Source: Apodospora peruviana (lineage: Eukaryota; Ascomycota; Sordariomycetes; Sordariales; Lasiosphaeriaceae). Taken from it: DNA of 64,000 nt. The position numbers and the translations under genes are program-made. Positions 10,799 through 21,869 of this stretch are shown piece by piece (positions within the stretch are counted from its first letter, which is position 1; each line of letters opens with the position of its first letter). Where the stretch lies: contig JAUEDM010000002.1 of NCBI GenBank assembly GCA_033439685.1, forward strand, positions 4,278,001 through 4,342,000, written 5' to 3'. The notes beneath the pieces were generated by a model that was given only the letters and a program-made list of their open reading frames with translations, ran no database searches and was not told where the DNA came from.

Positions 10799-12518
10799 GC
10801 TTTCTTTATATCTCTGTCCAGTTATGCTATCCCCTTTGTTGGAGATACGTCTCGTTGCTGGGTTCTCTGCGAACGTATCCCAAGTATCTTAGACAGCTAA
10901 AATCGGTTCGACGAGATCTCTTTCTGTTCGGCGCAGGATGAGCAGAAATGCTTCTGTGGTTGAAATCCTCGGGTTCGTAGAGTGCAGAACACGGCATCCA
11001 ACACGCCGGCGATACGTGGTCGCTTGTGACTGTGTCTTGTAGACTGGGGTCAACTGGTAGCGGTAAGGAAGGTAAGGATCTGGTTGTTGGGACGCCGGGG
11101 AAAATATGACAGATCGGATCCGAGGCTTGGTTTTCGAGGTGTAAAACCTTGCTGTGTGTTGCGCTCTGGACCTTAGCCGACTGCTGCTTCCCTGTGCCCT
11201 CTTGGTTGAGACTCTCGTGCTTCCGATGAAAACGAAGAGGATGTCGTGTCTGGGTGATATACTCCTCAACTATTCCTCTTGCATGTCTGGTTTTGACTAG
11301 TTGGATGGACTGGTGAACTCGCCTTCGCTTTATACAAACTAACCTGGGTCGCAAAAGTCGATGTTGCCATCATCTCGTCCCCCTCCACCTAAACATCCTG
11401 ACCCCGATAGTCCTCGGTCCGGAGCCTTGTCGCCACTGCTCCACACAGTCCAGCGTTCAAGTCGTTGTGAGCTTCCATAATTCTTTGGTCTTTTCTGTTT
11501 TCCAGGTGGCCATCAAATAGCCACAATCATCCGCACTCCCAATATCTCAACCACAAAACCAATAATTCACCTGGGGAAGACTGCATGAGGCTTGTTAACT
11601 TCAACGTATAGCCAATCGACCACTGCGGCTGCAGGATCGGATCTGTCACCCGTAATCACCTCGGTGCTGATAAAAAGCAATGCCAAGTCTCAGACATATG
11701 AGAAAGAATCAACCGAGCCCGGCCCTTACACAGTTACCCGCTTTCAGCGTCAGCCTGGGGGTTACACGGCGAGGCAACCGTATTGGTTGGCCACCTCTTC
11801 GGTAAGATACCACTGGGATGACGCCAGTCAAGAGAATATAGCAACTTCTGTGGAACAATGGTCTTGAGTATACGCCGGCCGAAACCACTCCGGACTTGAA
11901 AAGAATCTATATGTCATGCTGGCTACATTGGTGAAAAAGTGAGTCGCCAAGAGGAAATAGCACAGGAAACACAACGAGAGGCACGCGGTCTCTCGGCACC
12001 GGACACAGCCTCCTCTGCTCGCAAAGCCCGTAGATCCCAGCGGTACGGGGCAGCTGGCGTCCGGAGTCCGGGCGCTGGAAAAGAAAAACCCAAAACGATC
12101 AAGAACTGAGACAGGCAGTTCGTTCGTCAGAGCCACCATCGCAGATCGAAAAAATAAATGGCATCTTCAGAATCGACCAAGCCAGGAACTCGGGGATCAA
12201 TGCCCACATCTGCGGGTAGTCATCAGATTTGAATAGCACCCAATGAATCACCCCGATTCCCAAATAGAAGCAGAGAAAGGTCGCTGGCTGCGAATTGAAA
12301 GGTCTCGGCTCTGGCTACCGGATCTGAACTGATCCGAGACCTGGAACCGCCCAACAACATTGGGCTTCTTGTGCTTCCATGGTGGTCCGCTTGGCCTTCA
12401 TGTATCTCATCTCAAACATCCCGTCAGCGCTTCTTTGATTGTTGATTTTCCTTTTCTCTCCACGTTTGTCCGTCTACCTTGGACTTCTTAGTCTGCGTGG
12501 TTTTCCTTCGCATTTCGC
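10799..12518. other. Spacer between cluster members 2 and 3
   Basis: Open frames at about 10830-11350 and 11830-12140 on the minus strand have no cysteine scaffold and no recognisable domain. I treat the region as promoter and 3' untranslated sequence. Confidence 0.5.
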
Positions 12519-12899
12519 TCATTTCTTCGGATGAGCCTGGCAATTGTTGCAACAGACGTGGTAACAAAATGTGTCGGGGCTGTTGCGCATTCGATGGCAA
12601 CACCACCGGTACTCGTTGCCACCACGCCCACAGTTACAGCATCGCCATCTTCCGTTGAGCTGCTCGAGACGGCAGCCTCCAGATTGGCAGTCAGGGGAAG
12701 TCAGGCAGCCACCTGTTGCGCAGGGGTTGGTGTAGTCGACGCTCTGTGTGTAGTCGTATTGAACGTTGTTGCAGGGTTGGCGCGAGCCAGTGGACGGGTC
12801 TATCGTCGCATCGCCACAAAAGCTGTAATGCACCACCATATCGATGTCACGTGTGCAAGGAGAAACATGATGGTGGTGAAGATAGTAGTAAGTACACAT
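12519..12899 (-). CDS. Cysteine-rich putative metal-binding protein, cluster member 3
   Basis: Single exon, 126 residues from the ATG at 12899 (MCTYYYLHHHHVSPC). The frame is open upstream to an ATG at 13028, but the M-C start matches the paralogues and is preferred. Motifs in order: H-rich N-terminus, H-Y-S-F-C-G-D-A-T-I-D-P, Q-P-C, C-x4-C-x5-C-x4-C, the core W-R-C-C-N-C, and the C-terminal knuckle C-Y-H-V-C-C-N-N-C three to nine residues from the end. It is the minimal form of the family, lacking the low-complexity insert of member 2 and the basic tail of member 1. Seventeen or more cysteines in 126 residues make structural metal binding likely. No function is known to me. Confidence 0.8.
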   Translation of the reverse strand: MCTYYYLHHHHVSPCTRDIDMVVHYSFCGDATIDPSTGSRQPCNNVQYDYTQSVDYTNPCATGGCLTSPDCQSGGCRLEQLNGRWRCCNCGRGGNEYRWCCHRMRNSPDTFCYHVCCNNCQAHPKK

Positions 12900-15800
12900 C
12901 TTTTCGATTTGGGCTCGAGGTTCTCTTTTTGCGGTTGGCGATGACAGCTGCGAAGTTTGGATTCGACGTCGGTGACCAGTGAAGCCAGGTTTGTCCTTGA
13001 TAGCTGATGACGAGGACACACCCTCCAAGCAGCAGGGCCAGAAATTTTAGTCTTGCTTTAACGGTCGCCTTGGAGTCCACAGGATCTGGAGACTAATATC
13101 TCACACCCTGGAGTATATCCGACAGCTCAATACTCAAGAACTCATGCGTTCTATGTGTTTGTTGAAAAGATCAGAATGTGTATGTGCTCTCGTGGAGGTC
13201 TGGTAGCCGTGTAATTTCTTGTCAATTTTGGCATTCGTTGACGAAGAACGATGGATGGTCCCTTGGGTCCAGAGATGGAAGCTATCGTCAAGTTAGAAAA
13301 TCAAACTCATAGAATTCCACAAGCTGGATAGGGGTCGGCTAACATAAGAGCTAATCTTTCTGACTTGTCGTCCTTCAAAATGAAACCGAGACGACCCAAA
13401 CGCAATACGATCCCCTGACAGCTCAACAACTGGTCCGTTGTTTCAAGACGTAGGTCGATGACAGCGATTAGGTTCCAAGGTTGGTTGAGAGAAGATAATC
13501 AATCTCGGGACTTGGCTGAGATGATCGATGATGATGGTCGAAAGTGAAGAAGATGACGATGCCCAGTCATATTATTCAAGCAAGGAGCGGCCTTCAATCT
13601 TTATATAGAAGTATGTTTTCGGCCTCCGGGGTTGTGTATTCAGGCTCGCTCGGACTGGCCGAGTGCCATGTCTTCACTCGCTTTTGGTGAGATATCAAAA
13701 GGAGTGATATGATCCAGATCTGTTCAGGGGCTTTATCATCAGTCCGGCCGAGGCTTTGTGTGCGGTGGGAAGGCCGAAAGGACATGCGGAAAGACAGGAA
13801 GTGGTGGGTGATGCTGGAGGGCCGTAGAGGTGCTTCATCTGGACTTCCCACGCGCTTTTGGTCCAATAATTGACAGCCACTGTCCAACCGTCTCCCAGAC
13901 GGTTGGAGTCGTTCATCTCTCGTCAAAGCACGTGGCGCGTCCGCGGTGATGGCCAGCAGTGGCCGGTGGTGAAGGTGGTAACAGTTCGGGGGCAGGCATG
14001 GGAGAAACGTGGCCAGTGCTGGCGCGAGGTGTGCGAGACAAGCGTCACACAGAGATGAGACATGGTAATTGCCTCTTTTGGGAGAGCGGTCGAGGACAGA
14101 AGAGGAGCTGGATGGAGTTGAGAGGGGGAAAAGCGAGAAGGTCAAGGTTTGACCCACAGCAACGCACGGCCGATATCGAAGGTTCTATGGGACAGAGAAG
14201 CTCGATTTGCAGCAAGGTAAACAATAGCTTGTCATCGAGGCCCTGTTGGCGGGTTTTCAAGACAGCGTTTGATCTGCGTTGGCATGCCGGGGTCTGTTGA
14301 AGTGATGGAAAGTGACGAGAGGGCGGGGTTGGAGGTTTTGAAGATTAGAGAATCTTTTGGAGGTCCACCGCCCATGTCCGTGGCCCTAGGCTGTTCCTTC
14401 CTCGGTTTGGAAAATCCAACCAAAAATCACGACCAGGGACAGACGTAGGTACCTAGGTACTTTCCCAGCGCATCACTCATAGCGGGCGATGATTGGCCCG
14501 CTATCACTACCTAAGGTACTAACTACCTGAGTACCTGGGTATCTTTCTGATCCTCTCAAGCCCCCAAACATTGATTTCAAATGCCCCTCACTTAGCATCA
14601 TGATGTGATCTTCAAAAGCCCCGGTCAAGGTCGAGCCAGTTCAGAGGTTCACGTAACACCGAAGCAACGCACTGCGTCCTCAGCTCCTGCCACCAAAAAA
14701 AAATTTATCCGAGGCAGCCACAACGACAATATACAGAGCTAAAGTCCCTAATTCCTAATACTTTCCTCCCTCAGACACTCTGAAGCGAATCAGGGAAGAC
14801 GGCAGATGCGACCTGACTGACCTGAACGAGAATCATTATCGGTGCCTGTCCGTCCCTACCCCACCAAGTCCCGCTTGCAGATGCGGCCGCAAACCGATTG
14901 GACGGATCTGCACCAGGGTCTGCCCTCCTTTGCGTTAGGCTTGTTTAGTGTGCATGGAGGCTGAGGCGCACCAATGTCTTGCATCCACACCAGGGAGGGT
15001 ATCGTCAACACAGCACCACACTACGTCGGCCTCTCTGGTGCGAGGCGGCGCTGCGAGGACCTGCATGAACAAGCAACACAGTCGCACAGACATCAACCCG
15101 CCTTTATTGTCTTCTCGCACAAACACGTTGACTGTCAAAGTACAGTCGGCACGCGAGCCTCGGTGTGGCTACCGCGGCCCGCAAGGCCCGGAGTGGGAGA
15201 AACCTGGAAACCCTGGGTCCTGGCACCTCATGCTCTATCATCCATGCCACCATGCCTTGGAATGCACATCTGGCAGCTTGTCGTCAACCTGCCAAGTCTC
15301 GCACCCGATATCGAGATGGTGCCTTTGCAGCTCCTGAAGCTTTGGACAAATCGCAAATGGCTGTGCACTCTCTAACCCCTGTCTCATCGCTGATTCATGT
15401 TCAACAATCACAGCTGCAGCCAGCCAAACCCCCAGGACACGGACCGGGGTATTCTGCCCTCTCAACCCCCAACCCTCGAGACAGTTTCCTCCTTCAACCA
15501 CTTACCATGCACTCTGTCCCAGCATGACGCGGAAATCGACATGCATTGTCGCTAACCTCGAGCTCACCGCTGCCGATTTTTGCTCTCCCCGCAGTCCATG
15601 GCCGTGGGGAAACTGGAGGATCGGGAGAAACAGGAGCACTACCCACACCAAAACATCACGAATAAAGCTGGTCAGGGACTGAGACCGGCTATAGTCATGA
15701 TACAAAGATAGATAGAGGCGGCATTTCTTAGTTTGGCCGAGGACCTCTCGCGTCTCGCTCTTGCTTGCCTACCCGCAAGACACGACTGTATCGCACGATT

Positions 15801-18363
15801 ATGACGAATGATCTACTGGGATCTTTGCATTCGAGTTCTAAGTATACCTGAGCGTGCATGCCGCGTGCGCGTACAGACTGTACAACTACCGATCCTGTCC
15901 TTACTCCCATGCCCATGCCATGCATGTGCTGTCCGTGCCAGCGGTATCGCTGAAGATGAAATGGCAACTTTAGGAGAGTTTACGCCAGGGGAAACGTGGG
16001 CAGGGCATGGGTTTGACAGCTTCGACGTGGGGCCAAAGCGCATGTCCGGCGCTGCTCCATCGGAGATGCGTCCCAGGCCCCTGGGTGATCCCTTGCCCGC
16101 AAGCGACTTGGTACCTCGGATATGGAGGGACAAGCAGCTCCCAGCCCGAAGTTCGTCTCTTGTTTCTTTGTCCCAAGACATTGCTTGCACGACATAGATA
16201 TTACTGTATATATTCAGCCACGTCCCCGCGTCCGACTTCTCGTGTGCCACAGGTACCGAGGTATCACTGATTCTCATTACCACATGTTAAAAAGTCAGGT
16301 CAGAAGAGTAAGAAAGTGGTTCGATGGCGTGAAGAGATGTCCGGTTGTCCTTCAGGACGCTTGGGGAAACTGAAGACAGTTATGGACCTCATATCCCCAA
16401 GTCCTTTCGCTTCAAGCTTTCTGCTCCCCTTTTGGTTCTTTGCCGCAGACGGAAGGTCCAAGAGTCCGCCAAGATTTTGCATGTTATGCCGTATGGCTTC
16501 GAGAAGAAACCCCTAGCTCTCTTTGCCCCTCAATACGATGATCGCGATATTCACCATGGCTCCGATCCCCCACGCCTAGCTTCGTTTTCAGTGACTGTGC
16601 GGGTATGAGTTGATGTGCCGTGGGCTCCATAATTGCTCCCCTGATTGATCGTGTGAATCATGCCGTTTACTCTGCGAAGATCTCCTTTCAGGACTGGCTG
16701 AGACAACAAGCTGGTCAGTGTCGTCCCAAACGGCTAGGTAAGGGCCCGCCCAGTCCTCAAGATCTGCTATGTAGGGGATACCTGGTTTATTTCTCCATAC
16801 GATAGAGACTTTACATGCCAAGTCTCATAGAGAAGTATGGCAATACTTAGAGAAGACGAAAAACATATGTAAGACTACTGAGCAAGATACGGGGTGGTGT
16901 TGTTGATGATCATGGCGATACGCGTGACAGGCAAATTTCTGCACAGTCAAACAGATCAACGGTGGAAGTAAAGAAAATGGTTCAGCTATTGACCGAAAGA
17001 TGGATTGAGATTATAGTTTGTCAGGTCATGAAAAAACAAAGATGAAAGGCCGTCCCAGACTCCGATGTGGCGTCAACCTTCGTTTACGTGTCAGCCTTGC
17101 GGCCCATGTGACTCTTGTGGACATATTTAGGATCTACATAAGCCAAAGCTGTCATTCCACCTCTCAAGCAGCAACGGATAACGCTGAGTAATAGGATAAG
17201 ATACCTGTGTCACACAACAAAGACTTAAACCAAGCTCAGACGACTGACTGATAGTATCGATAGACCTATTACTTGCATCTAACCAGACCAACCTATAAAT
17301 TGCTAGATCTCATTTTTTGGCCTGGCCATCTTACACCGCCGATGGAGTGATTACCTAGTTACTGCAGAGAGAGAAATTACAGGACTTTGGTTCTGACTGA
17401 TTACTAGCAGTACCAAAGTCCTTACTGGTAGTAACCTGCTTTGGTGATTATTAGGCAAGGGGACTATTTCGATTGCCAGCAGAATCAAGTTTAGCAACGA
17501 GGTAGATAAGGTAGTTACTTTTCAGACACCTTGTTAATCAAACCTCTTACTGCATTCAAAGAAACTTAAACAGATCCGAGGTGGAAAAGAAGTCAAGGAG
17601 TTATTAACCAGTCCCCCTTTCCTTCGATCGTCTCGTCTTCACTTGTCATATGAATATGAATAGATCTTTCAGTTCACGCCGAGATAAAGGTCTCGTTTCA
17701 CCACCTTTTTTTCATATTTTGTAAATTCAATAAACCCTTCTTCCAATCATGTAGCACTGTGTTTTTAAGCGAACTTCATTAATGACTAGACAGGTACCAA
17801 ACACTTTTCAGAACACAAACCGAATGTTTTCTTCCTTCAGTCTGAGTAGGTAATCATCAAGGTTGCCTTGCCTTTGGCCCGTTTTCACATATAGGTACGA
17901 TACGGACCTTCTAACAAACGATGACTAAGGTATCCATGTTGCACCTTTATTCTAGCAATCATCTCTGTAATTAAGACGATTATGGACTATGGAATATTTG
18001 ACACCACCGTTACATGTAGCCCTTTCTCCGTTCAGATCCGAGCGTCTACTTGAATTGATTAGGCCGGCGTCGTCGTCCACTGGTGTCGTCGTCCACGCAC
18101 GAAGACCCACAGACCGGCTATCCGCGACCTCTTCTAGCTTCAAGGTCCGATTTGATTCCCGCCAAGCTAATCTTCAGAACCACTTGAGCATCACGTCTCA
18201 CAGACCTACTTGCTCATTTCCATCCCCAAGTCCGTCCCCGCCAAAAAGAAAAGAAAAACACCGTCCTCCTTCACACCCACCTCTTTAACCTACCACCAAA
18301 ACTCTCTGCACCCAACACTACCTTATGCTTCAGGTCCTTCTTCACATTCAATCATTACTGGAC
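12900..18363. other. Large gene-free spacer
   Basis: 5.4 kb without a supported gene. A TATA-like sequence (minus strand, TATATAAAG at about 13600-13610) lies 700 bases upstream of member 3 and could mark a long leader or an unseen transcript. Short palindromic AGGTA/TACCT motifs lie at 14446-14460 and 14507-14543. From about 16800 to 18000 the sequence becomes visibly richer in A and T, with only short frames. Confidence 0.5.
14449..14460. repeat. Palindrome GTACCTAGGTAC, copy 2
   Basis: Identical to the palindrome at 6298-6309. A further TACCTAAGGTAC-like cluster follows within 100 bases. Confidence 0.6.
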
Positions 18364-19029
18364 ATGGCGTCACCGATACCGCCTCCATCAGGTGTTACGC
18401 GCCAAAACTCCACCTCGACCACGCCCTCACCTCGTGGCTCCTCTACGCTATGGTGGCCAGAGTAAGCCAAGCACATCCACGACTACCACTATAAGCGTCT
18501 CGGCCGCCATTGGACCTGCTGCCAGTGCAACGGCGCCGGCAGTCACTGTCCCAACCTCTACATGGCGTGTCCCAACTTCGTTTCTGACGGCGATGACGAG
18601 TCGGCGACGTATGAAATTTGCGCCCACCGCGCTTGTAAGAGGTGTCGTCGCTCCGGTAGGTATCCAGGTCCTGTTTTTGCCAGTCCAAGATCTGAATGTA
18701 TGCAGACCAGTGCATGCTAATTCGGTTCTGTCACAGAGCGCCCGCCTATTCCAGTTTACGATCCTACCATCGGGGACTAGCGTGTACCGCCTCGTGGTTC
18801 TGTTCCTGCTCCTGCTACTCCTGCTAGTGCAACAAACGATGCCAAAAAGGGCGCTGAAGCCGCTGATATTGAACTGCCTGGCATTGATAGTCTATTCGTC
18901 CAAGAGACCAACAGTTCTCCATCTCAGTCCACCACAAAGCCCGCGCCCATGGTCGTAGCGGATGATACTTACGGTCTCCAGCTTCCACCTCTTCAGTTCT
19001 CAACATTGCTTGCGTCTCCAATGGAGTGA
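18364..19029 (+). pseudogene. Relative of the cysteine-rich family with two in-frame stop codons
   Basis: One reading frame opens at ATG 18364 (MASPIPPPSGVTRQNSTS) and continues through TAA at 18463 into HIHDYHYKRLGRHWTCCQCN and a terminal C-A-H-R-A-C-K-R-C. An 81-base intron follows (18656-18736, GTAGGT...CACAG, branch GCTAAT). The frame then resumes as ERPPIPVYDPTIGD, meets TAG at 18778, and runs a further 82 protein-like codons to TGA at 19027. The core W-T-C-C-Q-C and C-x-H-x2-C-x2-C match the three minus-strand genes. Each stop is one C-to-T change from a Gln codon. Alternatively, a weak intron at 18392-18466 (GTGTTA...TAAG) would remove the TAA in phase and TAG could be the genuine end, giving a short functional protein. 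I lean to a decaying gene. Confidence 0.5.
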
Positions 19030-19626
19030 GAAAGAAGACTTTTTCTCCAAAAGACTAGGCCTCACTGGGGCTTGACTTGCTATATTAGGCCTAATACAGC
19101 AGGCCACGTGCGAGATGTTAATACTTATACGAGCCTCACTTGCTACCCACCGTCCAGGGATATTTAGAGTCAGTTTCCCTCTCTTTCTTCTATTCATCAC
19201 AACGCTATCGGGTTATAGAGGCTACTAGCAAAATACATGATCATCTGAACAGGCTAAGTTGAATAGATACCTGCCAAAGTACACTTGATGAGACGACGGG
19301 ATTTAGGGATAATTGTTTAGTTCTTTCTACAGAGCATGTGCATGTATGGAGTGTGAGTGGGGAGAATGAAAAACGCATCTTACCAAGACACTTCTATAAT
19401 AAACACTAGAAAAGAAGGAAATTCGACACATCAATACTTGATCTACGGTTAGTGATGTGGCATCAGACCAGCTATTTCGGTCTGATCGCTTGAAATAAGA
19501 AACATTTATCTTCAGGGAACCATCTCTTTGCATATTGCTCTCATGATATGTACGCTCTTTAAAGACTCCAAACAGACAGGCTGGTAAAGATTACATTCTA
19601 CTACAATGAACAAAGCAATCCATCTC
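19030..19626. other. Short convergent spacer
   Basis: It lies between the cysteine-rich relative (+) and the end of the ARMT1-type gene (-). It is somewhat AT-rich, and no gene is seen. Confidence 0.5.
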
Positions 19627-21370
19627 TCAAGTTCCTTTGGAGAACGATATAACTGCCCACTTCCCGTTCCAAGCCCACTTTCTTGCCCCAGACACTTCCC
19701 CTCCGTCCTCTTGCTCCCGCAGCCGTTCATCCTCCCCAGACTTCAGACCTACGACAACATCTGCTTTGCACGTTCTCAGAGCCATCACGTTAACCCCAGA
19801 CCCTGGTCCAAGTGGTCCAATGGCTTGCGTAAACGGTGTCGTCGGGTCCCAGTTTGCCTGTTTAATACCCGCGTTAGCTGCTTGTCAACACACCAATACC
19901 TGCGTTACCTGCAAAAACCCAAGACACTCACATCGCCCGTCAACTTTCTATAGTTCAAGTCGCCCTTGAAGATCACCAGCTCGCTTTCCTTTAGATCTTC
20001 GAATAGCTCCTTCGCCTCGTGCGGCAACCTCCAAAAGCTACCAGGATGGGTCCAGAACCGATTGGGACGCAGACGCAGCTGGCCCTCGGTATGAAAGCCG
20101 CTCCACTCCTGAAATAAAAACGACAGCTCGTCGGCCTCCTTGTCGGACAATGGTGCCGGTGTCTTGTTCTGGAGCTCATCTTCCTCGGTGGGCGTTTCGT
20201 AAAAGTGGCGTGGGCTCGCGAGGGCGTTCAGCAGCGACCCGAAGTCGCTCGGCAGCACGTCCGACACGAACCAGGGGATCGACTTGGGGTGCAGGACCAC
20301 ATTTGTCGCCAGGCCGGCGGACAAGAGGTAGCCGGCCAAAATCAGGTCGACGTAGAGCTCGAAGCCGGCATTGTCGAGGACTATATCTACTTGGCGGTAC
20401 TTCTTTGCCCCCTTTTTGGCTTGGAGGAGCAGCTCGTACGCGGCTGGCAGATCGTTGATGAGAATGTTCTCTTCGGCTGCCTTGCGCGCTTTGGATCCCT
20501 GCAGTTTCTGGATATCCTCGTACGTTATGCTCGTGAGCAATGAGAGATCCGTCGCGTTGCCCCAGAGACAGACCTCGCACATCTCCATAAACAAGATCTT
20601 GTCCGCCTCCTCGTCTGGGGAGCTCCCTTGGTTGTTCTTGATCTGAGTGACGAGTTCCTTGTACCTGGCAGCTAGCTCGAGAACGGCGGGGCGTGAGGAG
20701 CGAAAGGTGTTGATCTTCTGGCGGGCAAACACATCATAATTCTTCCAGTGCTTGGACAGGCTGAAGGAAGTGCTAATTCGTCTAGTGATAGAATATCAGT
20801 TAAATGTGTTGATCCGACAATAGAAAGACCTGACCAACTTACCGAAACAGATAGCACTCGCAGTACAGCCACTGAACGTTCAGCCAAGTCGGGTTGCCCA
20901 GTGCTTCCAGCTCCTTGTTGTAGATGGCCACGTCGGGATAGCCGTCGTCCCGAATGGGCCTAGTATTTTAAGAACTTTTTCTCAGCCAAGTGTTCTCTCC
21001 GTGTAAATGTCAATGGTGAGACGTACGTCAATGCCCGGTCGTGTTGTATTTCGTACTTCAGTCGTGCAAGCTCCTCGACGATTTTCTTGCCTTCATCGTG
21101 CTTCTCGGGGTCTTCACAACTGGCCACGGACCGGTAGGCATCATCAATTGCTTGGGTCTACCGAGAATGGTCAACGGGCTTATCGTTTAAGTTAGATGAG
21201 CTATGTATGGAGTATCGGCGGGCTTACGATTATGATGGGCCATCGTGATCTTGCTGTTGTCCAGCCAAATGAGTTCTGGTCGCCGGTAGAGTATGCGGCT
21301 GGACAGCCCGTTAGCCGTGGTCTTGCAGAGAAAATCGGAATTTCCTACGAGTCTTGGTTTCGTATTCCAT
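19627..21370 (-). CDS. ARMT1-type DUF89 protein (damage-control phosphatase / protein-glutamate methyltransferase family)
   Basis: Six exons: 21349-21370, 21228-21298, 21027-21157, 20843-20959, 19932-20781 and 19627-19857. All junctions keep phase and give 473 residues. Recognisable DUF89 subfamily III signatures are ARSRWPIIITQAIDDAYRSV, DRALTPIRDDGYPD, IVLDNAGFELYVDL (Asp and Asn of the metal site, about residue 246), IFKGDLNYRKLTGD (about 382) and LRTCKADVVVGL (about 423). The family includes human ARMT1 and yeast Hrt2 (YMR027W). Its members are metal-dependent phosphatases acting on sugar phosphates such as fructose-1-phosphate; a carboxyl-methyltransferase activity has also been proposed. 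The first exon is only 22 bases (METYETKT-like start, read as MEYETKT) and was placed by its GTAGGA donor and CTAAC branch. No signal peptide is seen, so the protein is probably cytosolic. All key motifs are intact. Confidence 0.92.
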
Positions 21371-21869
21371 GGCTCTCCGGGAATCTATGCTCGTCCGTGT
21401 TGCTCGTCCGAATCAGAGCGGGTTGCTGGGTACGTTGAGTCGAGTATGAAGTCGCCGGCCGTCCAAAAACCATGGCGGGGTGGCGGGGTAGTTATGCTGG
21501 GGTTGGATAACGGAAGTTCCTTATCGGGCTTCCCCGGTCTCTAGCTCGTTGCTGACCCACAATGAAATGGTAATGCAATCCGTACGGAATACGGTATTGG
21601 AACAGGCAAACACTTTCTATATATCCCGCAATATTGATGAACTACATTTCGGATTTTTAATATAAGCGACGATAAACAGCTAGAACATAAGCGTCTATAG
21701 CACCGCCTAACCCCGAATTCCTGTTCCGGCGCCGGTGCAGTAACATCCCGGGTCCTGTTAGTCATGTAAGTGAAGCAGAGGATTAAACGCCCATGGTATC
21801 AACCCCAGCCCAAAAGAAGTCCAAACCGGTCATGTCAGTCATAATCATAAAGTAGCAAAAAATCACCAA
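21371..21869. other. Spacer between two co-oriented genes
   Basis: It should contain the ARMT1-type promoter and the lipase 3' untranslated region. A CCGTACGGAATACGG motif at 21580-21594 belongs to the dispersed motif family reported below. Confidence 0.5.

Noticed and set aside
13594..14157. Minus-strand 187-codon frame upstream of cysteine-rich member 3
   Set aside because: It lacks the family cysteine scaffold and any other domain, and overlapping frames are equally open.
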